From CAZJYI01 sp964550025 (GTDB taxonomy: Bacteria; Verrucomicrobiota; Kiritimatiellia; UBA8416; CAYOBW01), in the NCBI GenBank assembly GCA_964550025.1, contig CAZJYI010000196.1, forward strand, positions 1 to 19,122: DNA of 19,122 nucleotides, given 5' to 3'. The first letter of the stretch is position 1, and each line of letters starts with the position of its first letter. The notes beneath the pieces were generated by a model, which saw nothing but the letters and a program-made list of their open reading frames with translations, made no database searches and was not told where the DNA came from. The position numbers and the translations under genes were made by a program. Positions 1 to 8,081 of this stretch are shown piece by piece.

Positions 1-90
1 AAGCAAACTGTAGTAATTAAGCGCGCAAGTGACGGCAAGCAGTTCACAATAGCCAAGTCTCCCGCGGGAGAAGAGGGGGCGGGTGAGTAG
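1..90 (+). CDS. 3' end of an unidentified upstream gene (partial)
   Basis: The frame starting at base 1 is open for 29 codons and stops at TAG (88-90). The readable tail contains the segment TVVIKRASDGKQFTI and ends in a Glu/Gly-rich stretch, which looks like a real C-terminus. It lies 53 bp upstream of the secretin on the same strand with no terminator seen between them, so it may belong to the same pilus/secretion operon. In Akkermansia-type loci the secretin is grouped with other pilus assembly proteins, but too little sequence is present here to name the family. The gene starts outside the window. Confidence 0.5.
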   Translation, partial: KQTVVIKRASDGKQFTIAKSPAGEEGAGE

Positions 91-143
91 ACCCGGCGTG
101 GCATTGGCTTGTTTGTGTCTAGCGATCAAGGAGAACATCCCCG

Positions 144-2891
144 ATGATGCGAAAACGTAATTGGTCCACAACTCCATCTCTGGCGTTCGCGTTGGCTCTC
201 TGCTCGATGGTCGCCGTTCACGGCGCCGACGAGGAGGGAGCGAGGCTGCTTGCCCAGGCTGACCCGGCCATCGAAATTCTCGACGAGGAGATGCCCGGCG
301 GGACAACTGCGTCCGCTCCGGCGCCTGCGCCCGCCCCCATGGTAGGGGATATCGACGCCGAGACCGTTCCGGCGCTGCCGCCGGCGACCCCGGCGCCGGC
401 CCCCGCTGCCGTTCCAGCCGCCGTTGCCGTGGACCCGCTGGTCGAAGAGGTGGCCGGGCAGGAAATGCTGCGCCGTCGGGCTGAGGAGGAACATGGTCTG
501 CAGAGTCTGGCCGATGCCGAGAAGGCCATGAAGGAGAAGGACTACCTCTTTGCCATCAGGATGTACGAGGAGGCCGAGAAGTACATCGGTTCCCGTCCGG
601 AGACGCTGGAACAGCGCAAACGCATCGCGGTCGGCTACCCCGAAGCCCTCTACCGCTGGGCCGGCGTGCTCCAGAAACGGAAGGACCTCGATAAAGCCAA
701 GCAGTTTGCCCACCAGGCTGTCGGCCTCGGGCACAAGAAGGCCCTCAAACGCGTGGAGGAGATCCAGGAGCTGATCGACAAGCCGCCCGACCCGCCATCC
801 CCTCCGCCGCCGCGCTGGCGTGACAAGGAGTTCACGGCCATCATGACGGACGTAGAGAAGCTGCTCAACGAGGGGCGCCAGTTCTATGTGACCGGCGAGT
901 ACGAATCGGCCAAGAAGCGCTTCGAGTGGGTCCTCAAGCGCGACCCCGAGAATACCGAGGCCATTCGCTGGCTGGAGAAGACGGCCCAGAAGCGGTACGA
1001 CCGGGCCACCATGGAGCTCGAGGCGACGCGGCGCAGCATGATGACGGAGCTTCGCCGCACCTGGATTCCGCGCAGCTACGGGCTGGATGAGAAGCCCAGC
1101 GATCTCAGTGGGCAAGATGACGGCCAGCGGCGCGAGTACGAGTTCGAGAAGGAACGCGCCAAGATGATCGAGAAGATGAAATCGATCAAGATCCCGGAGA
1201 TCGATTTCCGCCAGGCCAATATCTACGACGTGGTCACGTTCCTGTCGGAGGCCAGCATCGCAAACGACCGCACCGAGGTCGAAGAGGGCGAGAAGAAGGG
1301 CGTCGACATCATCCTGGATCTCGGAACGGGCCGGCAGGCAGCTCCGCAGGAAGCGGCCGTGAGTGACGATCCGTTTGCCGACACGCTGGATCTCGGCGAC
1401 GGCGGCGCGGCAGCCGGCGGCGGGGACATCCCCCTGATTACCTTCCACGCGCGCTACGTAACGCTCCTCGAGGCGTTGCGCATCGTGACCTCGGTGGCCG
1501 GGCTGAAGTACACGATTCGCGGCTCCGTAGTCATGGTCGTCCCGATCGACGCGCCCGAAGGCGATATCGTCGTGCGCATGTACGACGTGGTACCCGGCGT
1601 CGAAGAGCGTATCGGCGTCATATCCAGGGAAGTCGTTGCCGGTGGTGACCGGGGGGCCGAAGGAGACTTCATTGCCATTGGAGGGGGTGACCTGTCTACC
1701 GAACGAGGAGACTGGAAGACGTTCTTCGAGACCATGGGTGTTCCGTTTCCGGACGGATCCAGCATCCGCTACGTGTCCAGCATCGCCAAGATCATCGTGG
1801 CCAACACGCCCAACAACCTCGCCACCTTCGAGGGAGTCCTGGCCGCGCTCAACGTTGTGCCGAGCCAGATCGAGATCGAGGCGCGCTTCGTCGAAGTCCT
1901 GCAGACCGACGTGGACTCGCTCGGGTTCGAGTGGTTGCTGACGGACGACTGGGAGCTGCTGCAGCGCCAGGACCAGGCCGGTGTGCCCATCGGGAACCGA
2001 GAGCGCATCTCCATCTCGGCGAACTCGGCCCTCGGCGGATTCACGCGCGCCAACCGCTTTGCCGCGGACGTCGATATTGCGGCGTCGGAAGCGGACCCGT
2101 CGTTCGGCGACGACATTCTGAGAATCGGCGGCGTACTGACCAACCCCGAGCTGAACCTGGTGCTGCACGCCCTGAACCAGATGGGGAACACCGACCTGCT
2201 GTCCGCACCGAAGGTCACCACGCAGTCCGGCGCCGAGGCGACGATCAAGGTCGTCACGGAGTACATCTACCCGACCGAGTTCACGGTCGAGCCGATCGTC
2301 GGGTACTCGGGCAGCAACGTCAGCGGTTCGAGCCAGCCGATCGGCGCCGTGGTCGAACCCGGTGGTTTCGAGACGCGCGAAGTCGGCGTCATTCTGACCG
2401 TGTTGCCGGAGGTGAGCGCGGAAGGACAGATGATCACGCTGACGCTGGCCCCGGAGGTCGTGTCCGAGCCGACCTGGCGCAACTACGGCTCGACCTACCA
2501 GACCTTCCAGGTCGACCAGGCCACGGCAGACCCGACCGTCGTGGACAACACGCTGCCGATGGAACAGCCGTTCTTCCACACGCGCTCGGTGAGCACCACG
2601 ATCAACATCTACAACACGTCGACCGTCATCATGGGCGGCATGATCACGGAGCACCGTACGGACGTGGACGACAAGATCCCGTTCCTCGGTGACATTCCGA
2701 TCGCGGGGCGCCTGTTCCGCAGCCGCTACGAGAAGAGCGAGAAGCGGAATCTGCTGATCTTCGTGACGGCGCGCCTGGTCGACCCGGCGGGCAGGCAGAT
2801 CGGTGAGTCTGAGCAGGAGAAGAAGCTCAACGAGATCATCGCCGGGGCCGCGACCGGGGAAGAAGTAGAAGGCACGGCCGTTGCGCCATAA
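144..2891 (+). CDS. Type IV pilus / type II secretion-like secretin (Amuc_1098-like)
   Basis: A 915-residue outer-membrane secretin, the multimeric pore for a pilus or secreted substrates. The ATG follows an AAGGAGA Shine-Dalgarno at 128-134. Residues 1-27 form a signal peptide with a hydrophobic core (LAFALALCSMVAV). An Ala/Pro-rich linker follows (about 45-100), then TPR-like helical repeats (about 120-290), then a secretin N-domain that starts near IPEIDFRQANIYDVVTFLSE. The C-terminal secretin domain begins around VPSQIEIEARFVEVLQTDVD. It carries the family hallmark DDKIPFLGDIPIAGRLFRS near the end (about residues 843-861), followed by a RNLLIFVTARLVDP strand. The TPR-plus-secretin architecture and length match the PVC 'Amuc_1098 family' pilus secretins better than classical PilQ or GspD, which lack the long TPR front. 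No pilus genes follow it, so partners would lie upstream, outside the window. Secretin identity is secure; pilus versus type II role is inferred. Confidence 0.88.
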   Translation: MMRKRNWSTTPSLAFALALCSMVAVHGADEEGARLLAQADPAIEILDEEMPGGTTASAPAPAPAPMVGDIDAETVPALPPATPAPAPAAVPAAVAVDPLVEEVAGQEMLRRRAEEEHGLQSLADAEKAMKEKDYLFAIRMYEEAEKYIGSRPETLEQRKRIAVGYPEALYRWAGVLQKRKDLDKAKQFAHQAVGLGHKKALKRVEEIQELIDKPPDPPSPPPPRWRDKEFTAIMTDVEKLLNEGRQFYVTGEYESAKKRFEWVLKRDPENTEAIRWLEKTAQKRYDRATMELEATRRSMMTELRRTWIPRSYGLDEKPSDLSGQDDGQRREYEFEKERAKMIEKMKSIKIPEIDFRQANIYDVVTFLSEASIANDRTEVEEGEKKGVDIILDLGTGRQAAPQEAAVSDDPFADTLDLGDGGAAAGGGDIPLITFHARYVTLLEALRIVTSVAGLKYTIRGSVVMVVPIDAPEGDIVVRMYDVVPGVEERIGVISREVVAGGDRGAEGDFIAIGGGDLSTERGDWKTFFETMGVPFPDGSSIRYVSSIAKIIVANTPNNLATFEGVLAALNVVPSQIEIEARFVEVLQTDVDSLGFEWLLTDDWELLQRQDQAGVPIGNRERISISANSALGGFTRANRFAADVDIAASEADPSFGDDILRIGGVLTNPELNLVLHALNQMGNTDLLSAPKVTTQSGAEATIKVVTEYIYPTEFTVEPIVGYSGSNVSGSSQPIGAVVEPGGFETREVGVILTVLPEVSAEGQMITLTLAPEVVSEPTWRNYGSTYQTFQVDQATADPTVVDNTLPMEQPFFHTRSVSTTINIYNTSTVIMGGMITEHRTDVDDKIPFLGDIPIAGRLFRSRYEKSEKRNLLIFVTARLVDPAGRQIGESEQEKKLNEIIAGAATGEEVEGTAVAP

Positions 2892-2894
2892 GCG

Positions 2895-3776
2895 ATGTCG
2901 GATCGCCTCCTGATCCTGGTAGACGCTCTCGCGGTACTGTACCGGTCGTTTTACGCGATACGGGAGCTGTCTACTTCCGATGGGCGGCCGACCAACGCGC
3001 TGTACGGCTTCATCCGCAAGCTGGATCAGCTCCGTGCCGCGTGGGACCCGACCCACCTGGCGGTCGTCTTCGACGGCGGACTGCCGGAAGAGCGTCTGCG
3101 TCTCCTGGAAACCTACAAGGCACAGCGTCCACCCATGCCCGATCCGCTGCGTTCGCAGGTCGAGCTGGCGAAGGAGTACCTCGACCGGGCGAGAACGGAG
3201 TGGCTCCTGGTGGAGGCGCAGGAAGCCGACGACGTGATTGCAACCGTCGCGACGAAGGCGCGCGGGGATGGGGTCGCCGTGCGGATCGCGACCGGCGACA
3301 AGGACATGTACCAGCTCATCGACGATCACGTCAGGTTGCTGCCGTTGGCGGCGAGGGAGAAGAAGGAGTTTGGTCCCGAGCAGGTGCGCGACAAGACGGG
3401 AGTCGATCCCGGGCAGATTGTCGAGTGGCTTGCGCTGGTGGGTGACAGCGCCGACAATGTCCCGGGCGTTCCGGGAGTAGGACCGAAGACGGCGGCCAGG
3501 TTGCTCGATACGTTCGGGTCGCTCGGGGCGATGTGGGAACGTATCGGCGAGGTCGCGAGTGACCGTATCCGGGAGGCATTGATCGCAAACAGGGCGGTCG
3601 TTGAGCGCAACGTGGAGATGGTGCGTCTCAATTGCGTCCTGGATGTGCCACTGGATTGGGACAGGCTTCGCGTTCGGCCGCCCGACAGGGCCGGCCTGCT
3701 TCCCATGCTCGAAGACCTGGAGTTCCATGGTATGGCCGCGGAGCTGGGACGGGAGCAGCAACTCGAGCTGTTCTGA
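2895..3776 (+). CDS. Stand-alone 5'-3' exonuclease / flap endonuclease (Pol I N-terminal-like)
   Basis: A 293-residue protein homologous to the 5' nuclease domain of DNA polymerase I, with no polymerase domain. Such enzymes remove RNA primers and flaps at nicks. Visible motifs are LVDALAVLYRSFYA (8-21, metal-binding Asp10), FD (59-60), YKAQR (74-78), EADD (110-113), GDKDMYQL (134-141) and the helix-3-turn-helix segment with GDSADNVPGVPGVGPKTA (183-200). These cover the acidic metal sites and DNA-binding arch of the family. The last five residues are QLELF, a close match to the bacterial beta-clamp-binding pentapeptide QL(S/D)LF. The gene starts 3 nt after the secretin stop and has no good Shine-Dalgarno, so translational coupling to the secretin is likely even though the functions are unrelated. 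No Pol I gene is visible here; whether it lies elsewhere is unknown. Confidence 0.9.
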   Translation: MSDRLLILVDALAVLYRSFYAIRELSTSDGRPTNALYGFIRKLDQLRAAWDPTHLAVVFDGGLPEERLRLLETYKAQRPPMPDPLRSQVELAKEYLDRARTEWLLVEAQEADDVIATVATKARGDGVAVRIATGDKDMYQLIDDHVRLLPLAAREKKEFGPEQVRDKTGVDPGQIVEWLALVGDSADNVPGVPGVGPKTAARLLDTFGSLGAMWERIGEVASDRIREALIANRAVVERNVEMVRLNCVLDVPLDWDRLRVRPPDRAGLLPMLEDLEFHGMAAELGREQQLELF

Positions 3777-3850
3777 CTGACGGCCACGACACGGTCTCTT
3801 CCTTCTCTAACCCCCCGCAGAGGAGAGAGTGGCGTGAGTGGCAAGTGGCG

Positions 3851-3908
3851 GGCGCGCCGTAGCGCCCCGCTCCTGCGGGGTGACCGGTGGTGCCGGCATC
3901 CTGCCGGC
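3851..3908. repeat. REP-like pair of GC hairpins
   Basis: After the palindrome GGCGCGCC (3851-3858) come two compact hairpins 11 bp apart. The first is CCCCGC-TCCT-GCGGGG (3865-3880). The second is GCCGGCA-TCC-TGCCGGC (3892-3908). No coding sequence covers them, and neither is followed by a T-run, so they do not look like plain intrinsic terminators. The layout resembles REP-type dispersed extragenic palindromes; being dispersed cannot be shown from one copy. Confidence 0.45.
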
Positions 3909-3931
3909 CCTCCCAGCCTGAAGCGGGCAAG

Positions 3932-3948
3932 AAAAAAGGCGCTTTTTT
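3932..3948. terminator. Possible intrinsic terminator (A/T hairpin)
   Basis: Perfect 7-bp inverted repeat AAAAAAG-GCG-CTTTTTT in the exonuclease-coaE gap, ending in a T-run on both strands. The stem has only one G-C pair and the loop is 3 nt, so it is weak; with the upstream GC hairpins it may form a composite terminator. Confidence 0.3.
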
Positions 3949-3951
3949 CCG

Positions 3952-3981
3952 TTGACGGGGCCTGCGTGTTTCGGCTACAAG
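3952..3981 (+). promoter_or_regulatory. Sigma70-like promoter upstream of coaE
   Basis: TTGACG (3952-3957), an 18-bp spacer, then TACAAG (3976-3981). The -35 hexamer is identical to that of the rRNA promoter at 18750. It would start a transcript about 75-80 nt before the coaE ATG, and that leader has no clear Shine-Dalgarno. It is the only good promoter seen ahead of the coaE-rho-tig-clpP-clpX run. Confidence 0.5.
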
Positions 3982-4064
3982 TACGCCCTAGTTCACTGAA
4001 TAAAGTTTTCCACTCCCTTTTTCCGTTCCAGTCCTGAGTTGGGTCGATTTCTCTTCTTTGCCGC

Positions 4065-4661
4065 ATGGTGCGAATCGCTGTTACCGGTGGTATTGCGTGT
4101 GGGAAGAGCCTCGTCGGAGCATATCTTGCAGAGCAGGGCATAGCGGTCTGTGAAGCGGATCGACTGGCGCACGAGGCCATGTCCAGAGGGGAGCCTGTCT
4201 TCAATAGCGTTGTTGAAGCCTTCGGGAGCGACATTCTGGACGGGGACGGAGCGATTGACAGGGCGGCATTGGGAAAGAGGGTGTTCTCCGATCCGGTGAT
4301 GCTGGCAAGACTCAACGCGCTGGTGCACCCTGAAGTGAAACGGCGTTGGCTGAGATGGCTGGCGGAGGCGACCGGAGACGGCGGCCGTCCGGCAGCAGCC
4401 ATAATCCCGCTGTTCTACGAAATCGGAGAGGATCGAGGGGAGTGGACGGCGGTCATCTGCGTGAGCGCCCCCCGGAGCCGACAACAGAAGTGGCTGGCGG
4501 CGCGGGGACTGACACTCAAAGAATCGGAACAGCGGATCGCCTCGCAGTGGCCGTTGTGCAGGAAAATGGCGATGGCAGACCACGTGATTGTGAACAGCGG
4601 AACAAAGGAACTCCTTGTCAGGCAGACGCAGAAAGCGCTGCGGTGCATTCTGGAGATGTGA
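4065..4661 (+). CDS. coaE: Dephospho-CoA kinase
   Basis: A 198-residue P-loop kinase that phosphorylates the ribose 3'-OH of dephospho-CoA, the last step of coenzyme A synthesis in the cytoplasm. The Walker A motif TGGIACGKS is at residues 7-15. It is followed by EADRLAHEAM (30-39), the family's DAD-x3-H region with Glu in place of the first Asp, then VHPEV and the IPLFYE segment. The length matches the family (about 200 residues). The start is fixed by the P-loop lying eight residues in, but no Shine-Dalgarno precedes this ATG (the upstream bases are pyrimidine-rich). The stop codon is 2 nt before the rho ATG, and the rho ribosome-binding site lies within the coaE end, so the two genes are probably translationally coupled. 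Confidence 0.93.
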   Translation: MVRIAVTGGIACGKSLVGAYLAEQGIAVCEADRLAHEAMSRGEPVFNSVVEAFGSDILDGDGAIDRAALGKRVFSDPVMLARLNALVHPEVKRRWLRWLAEATGDGGRPAAAIIPLFYEIGEDRGEWTAVICVSAPRSRQQKWLAARGLTLKESEQRIASQWPLCRKMAMADHVIVNSGTKELLVRQTQKALRCILEM

Positions 4662-4663
4662 CT

Positions 4664-6142
4664 ATGGTACAGAAAGCCAATTCAAACGCTCACGGGAAGA
4701 CCAAGAGGAGTCCCAGGCAGCGGTCGTCCGGCGGGGCCAATCGGCAGAACAGCGGCGTGTCGCCGGTGGGCATGCCGAGGGAGTCGCGGGAGCAGCGGGA
4801 GCAACGCGAGAAGAGGGACACAAGGGAGGGGAACAGCAAGAACCGCAAGCGGGGCCAGGCGCCTCCTCCGCAGCGGAAGAAGGAAGGGCCTGTTCTCAGC
4901 CTCTATGACCTGCACTCGCAGTCCGTGCCGGATCTCCACAAGATGGCCGACAAGATGGGGCTTGTCGACCTTGGCGCCCTGCGCAAGCACGAGCTGATCT
5001 TCGAGATCCTGAAGGCGCACTCCCGGCAGGACGGCGTTGTCTACAGCAAGGGCATTCTCGAGATCCTCCCGGACGGATTCGGCTTTCTGAGGTCGCCGTA
5101 CAGCAATTACCTGCCGTGTCCGGAAGACATCTACGTCTCGCCGTCGCAGATCCGCCGTTTTGCACTGCGCACCGGGGACTTCGTGGAAGGCGAGATCCGC
5201 GAACCCAAGGAGAAGGAGCGCTTCTTCGCGCTGTTGCGTGTCGACAAGGTCAATTCGGATGATCCCGACAAGTCGCGCCACAAGGTACCTTTCGAGAACC
5301 TGACGCCCCTGTTCCCGGATGAGCGGCTGGGGTTGGAACGTGAGCCGAGCGAAATCTCGATGCGCGTGATGGAGATCTTCACGCCCATCGGCAAGGGGCA
5401 GCGCGGGCTGATCGTGGCGCCGCCGCGCACGGGAAAGACCGTGTTGCTGCAGAAGATCGCCAACAGCATTTCGGCCAACTGCCCGGACGCCTACCTGATC
5501 ATCCTGCTGATCGACGAACGGCCCGAGGAAGTGACCGACATGCAGCGCAACACCTCGGCCCACGTACTGAGCTCCACCTTCGACGAGGCGCCCGAACGGC
5601 ACGTGCAGGTGGCCGAGCTCGTCATCGAAATGTCCAAGCGCATGGTCGAATGCGGGCGCGACGTCGTGATCCTGCTCGACAGTATTACGCGGCTGGCGCG
5701 GGCCTACAATACGTTGCAGCCGCACAGCGGCAAGATCCTCTCCGGCGGTGTCGACGCCAACGCGCTGCACAAGCCGAAGCGGTTCTTCGGCGCCGCGCGC
5801 AACATCGAGCACGGCGGCAGCCTGACCATCATCGCCACGGCGCTGGTGGAGACGGGAAGCCGCATGGATGACGTTATTTTCGAGGAGTTCAAAGGCACCG
5901 GCAACATGGAACTGTGCCTCGACCGGACACTCGTCGACAAGCGGGTCTTTCCCGCTATCAACGTGGAGAAGTCCGGCACGCGCAAGGAAGAGCTGCTGCT
6001 TCATCCGGACGAGCTGAGCCGCGTGTGGATCCTGCGACGGGCCATCAACGGCGTTCCCCCCGTTGAAGCCATGGAGATGATCGTCAACCGCTTGAAGAAG
6101 ACCAAGAGCAATGCCGAGTTCTTAATGTCGATGAAGGAGTAG
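4664..6142 (+). CDS. rho: Transcription termination factor Rho
   Basis: A 492-residue hexameric RNA-dependent ATPase that terminates transcription. I chose ATG 4664 because GGAG (4652-4655) lies 8 nt upstream, although the frame stays open back into coaE. Residues 1-76 form a basic, Arg/Gln/Gly-rich, probably disordered extension. The Rho N-terminal helical domain follows (about 79-120), then a cold-shock-like RNA-binding domain with PDGFGFLRS (136-144). The ATPase core has Walker A APPRTGKT (252-259), Walker B VVILLD (334-339), the Q-loop region LSGGVDANALHKPKRFFGAA (359-378) and ATALVETGSRMDD (391-403). Escherichia coli Rho has 419 residues; the excess is mostly the N-terminal extension, a type of insertion known in several phyla that can add RNA contacts. 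It sits 2 nt after coaE and 8 nt before tig. Confidence 0.97.
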   Translation: MVQKANSNAHGKTKRSPRQRSSGGANRQNSGVSPVGMPRESREQREQREKRDTREGNSKNRKRGQAPPPQRKKEGPVLSLYDLHSQSVPDLHKMADKMGLVDLGALRKHELIFEILKAHSRQDGVVYSKGILEILPDGFGFLRSPYSNYLPCPEDIYVSPSQIRRFALRTGDFVEGEIREPKEKERFFALLRVDKVNSDDPDKSRHKVPFENLTPLFPDERLGLEREPSEISMRVMEIFTPIGKGQRGLIVAPPRTGKTVLLQKIANSISANCPDAYLIILLIDERPEEVTDMQRNTSAHVLSSTFDEAPERHVQVAELVIEMSKRMVECGRDVVILLDSITRLARAYNTLQPHSGKILSGGVDANALHKPKRFFGAARNIEHGGSLTIIATALVETGSRMDDVIFEEFKGTGNMELCLDRTLVDKRVFPAINVEKSGTRKEELLLHPDELSRVWILRRAINGVPPVEAMEMIVNRLKKTKSNAEFLMSMKE

Positions 6143-6150
6143 ATTCACAG

Positions 6151-7449
6151 ATGAAAGTGACCATCGAAGATGCGGGAGGGTGCCGCAAGACCCTCCACAT
6201 CGACGCTCCCGCCGAGGCGGTGGCGTCAGGATACAGTGAAGTCGTTGGCACGTACCGGAAAGCGGCCAGGCTTCCCGGTTTCCGCAAGGGCAAGGCGCCC
6301 ACGGACCTGGTCGAGAAGCGTTTCGCGGAGGAGATCAGGGAGGACGCCAGGAAGGCCCTCGTCCCGCAGATGTACCAGCAGGCCCTGGAGCAGGAAGGGA
6401 TCGAGCCGGAGGCCGTGGTGAGCGTTGACGACGTCGTTTTCGCGAAGGAGACGGGGATCACCTTCAAGGTGACGGTCGACATGGCTCCCGAGTTCAAGCT
6501 CCCCAAGTACCGCAAGATCAGCGTCAAGGAGAGCCCGGTAGAAGTGCTCGACGAAGAGGTCGGCCGCGCCTTCGACCACGTTCTCAAGCAGCACGCGCGC
6601 TTTGAGGATGTGACCGGCCGCCCCGTTCAGGACGGCGATCTCGTGCAGGTCGACTATCGCGGGGAGTGCGAAGGAAAGCCGGTAAAGGACCTTGATCCGA
6701 AGTGCGAAGGACTTGGTGAGGGCGGCGATTTCTGGCTCCCCATCGGATCGCAGGAGTTCCTGCCGGGCTTCACGGAAGGCCTGACGGGTACGGAAATCGG
6801 TCAGACCGTGCAGATCGACGTGCACTTTCCTGAAGATCACTCGGTGACGGCCGTTGCCGGCAAGGAGGCGGCGTACACCGTGGCGGTCAAGGGAATCCGG
6901 GGCCAGGCGCTGCCGGAGCTTGACGAGGAGTTTCTCAAGCGGTTCGAGGTGGATTCCGAGGATGCGTTGCGGGAGAAGATCCGCAGTGATCTGCTTGAAA
7001 CGGCCCAGGAGCGCGAGAAGAGCCGCCAGAAGGACGAGATTGCGCAGTACCTGCTGAAGAAGAACGATTTCAAGCTGCCGCAGGCGGTGGTGGACCAGGA
7101 AACGCAGGCGACGGCCCGCAGCATGCTTGAGCGCATGGCCCGAAGCGGAGCCACACGCGAACAGCTGCGTGAGCAGCAGCAAGCCGTTTTGAACGCGGCG
7201 GCGCAGGAATCCACCGACCGGGTCAAGCTCTCCTACATTCTCGGGAAGATCGCGGCCGAAGAGAACATCGCCGCGGAAGAAGAGGAGATCGATACCCGCA
7301 TCAGGACCCTGGCCGCCATGTACCGCATGACGCCGGCCCAGCTTCGTTCCGACCTGGAGGAGCGTGACGGGCTCGATGAGCTGGCCAAGAGCATTCGCGA
7401 TTCGAAAACACTGGACTTCCTGCACGAGAACGCCAAGATCAAGAGGTGA
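6151..7449 (+). CDS. tig: Trigger factor (ribosome-associated chaperone/PPIase)
   Basis: A 432-residue chaperone that binds ribosomal protein L23 at the tunnel exit and shelters nascent chains. The ribosome-docking signature GFRKGKAP is at residues 43-50. An FKBP-type prolyl isomerase domain follows (about 150-245, opening with DGDLVQVDYRG), then a long helical C-terminal substrate-binding domain rich in Glu, Lys and Gln. The length matches the E. coli protein (432 residues). The Shine-Dalgarno AAGGAG (about 6135-6140) overlaps the end of rho. The tig-clpP-clpX order that follows is a classic conserved cluster linking folding to degradation. Confidence 0.96.
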   Translation: MKVTIEDAGGCRKTLHIDAPAEAVASGYSEVVGTYRKAARLPGFRKGKAPTDLVEKRFAEEIREDARKALVPQMYQQALEQEGIEPEAVVSVDDVVFAKETGITFKVTVDMAPEFKLPKYRKISVKESPVEVLDEEVGRAFDHVLKQHARFEDVTGRPVQDGDLVQVDYRGECEGKPVKDLDPKCEGLGEGGDFWLPIGSQEFLPGFTEGLTGTEIGQTVQIDVHFPEDHSVTAVAGKEAAYTVAVKGIRGQALPELDEEFLKRFEVDSEDALREKIRSDLLETAQEREKSRQKDEIAQYLLKKNDFKLPQAVVDQETQATARSMLERMARSGATREQLREQQQAVLNAAAQESTDRVKLSYILGKIAAEENIAAEEEEIDTRIRTLAAMYRMTPAQLRSDLEERDGLDELAKSIRDSKTLDFLHENAKIKR

Positions 7450-7459
7450 GGTTGACCCT

Positions 7460-8080
7460 ATGAACACAGTGAATCAGGCGCTGGTCCCCATGGTGGTGGA
7501 GCAGACCGGGCGCGGAGAACGAGCCTACGACATTTTCTCGCGTCTGCTGAAGGACCGCATCATATTCATAGGCACGGCGATCGGTGACGAGGTCAGCAAC
7601 CTGATCATCGCGCAGTTGCTTTTCCTGCAGGCGGAAGACGCTGAGAAGGACATCAACGTCTACATCAATTCGCCCGGGGGCTCGGTCACGGCCGGCATGG
7701 CCATCTACGACACGATGCAGTTCGTGAAGTGCGACGTGGCCACCTACTGCGTCGGACAGGCCGCGAGCATGGGGGCTGTCCTGCTGTCGGCCGGGGCGGC
7801 GGGCAAGCGCTATGCTTTGCCGAATGCCCGCATCATGATCCATCAGCCCTGGGGCGGGGTTGAGGGGCAGGCGGCCGACATCAGCATTCAGGCCAAGGAG
7901 ATCCTCCGGCTGCGCGACCGGATCAACGGCATTCTCGCTTCCCATACGGGCAAAGAACAGGACGTGATTGCCGCCGATACGGACCGCGACTTCTTCATGT
8001 CGGCCAGCGAAGCCAAGGAATACGGCCTGGTGGACGAGGTCGTGAAGCCGCGCGCAGGGGGCTCGAAACAGAAGGGGTAG
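7460..8080 (+). CDS. clpP: ATP-dependent Clp protease proteolytic subunit
   Basis: A 206-residue serine peptidase that forms the tetradecameric chamber of ClpXP. The frame is open further upstream into tig, but ATG 7460 is preferred: GAGGTGAGG lies just upstream and the N-terminus VPMVVEQTGRGERAYDIFSR fits the family. The catalytic triad is visible: Ser103 in GQAASMGA, His128 in MIHQPWGG, and Asp177 in TDRDFFMSASEAKEYG. Spacing matches the E. coli mature-numbering triad S97/H122/D171. INSPGGSVTAGMAIYDTMQ is the conserved oxyanion region. It begins 10 nt after tig and ends 1 nt before clpX. Any short propeptide would lie before about residue 12. Confidence 0.96.
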   Translation: MNTVNQALVPMVVEQTGRGERAYDIFSRLLKDRIIFIGTAIGDEVSNLIIAQLLFLQAEDAEKDINVYINSPGGSVTAGMAIYDTMQFVKCDVATYCVGQAASMGAVLLSAGAAGKRYALPNARIMIHQPWGGVEGQAADISIQAKEILRLRDRINGILASHTGKEQDVIAADTDRDFFMSASEAKEYGLVDEVVKPRAGGSKQKG

Positions 8081-8081
8081 C

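Noticed and set aside
126..3761. 1211-codon open frame antisense to the secretin and exonuclease
   Set aside because: High-GC codon bias opens the antisense frame. The translation is Arg/His/Gly-rich with no domain, and the plus-strand proteins are clear family members.
3834..4037. Small open frame in the exonuclease-coaE gap
   Set aside because: Its sequence is made of the GC hairpins and the A/T hairpin, with no start signal. It is better explained as a repeat plus regulatory region.
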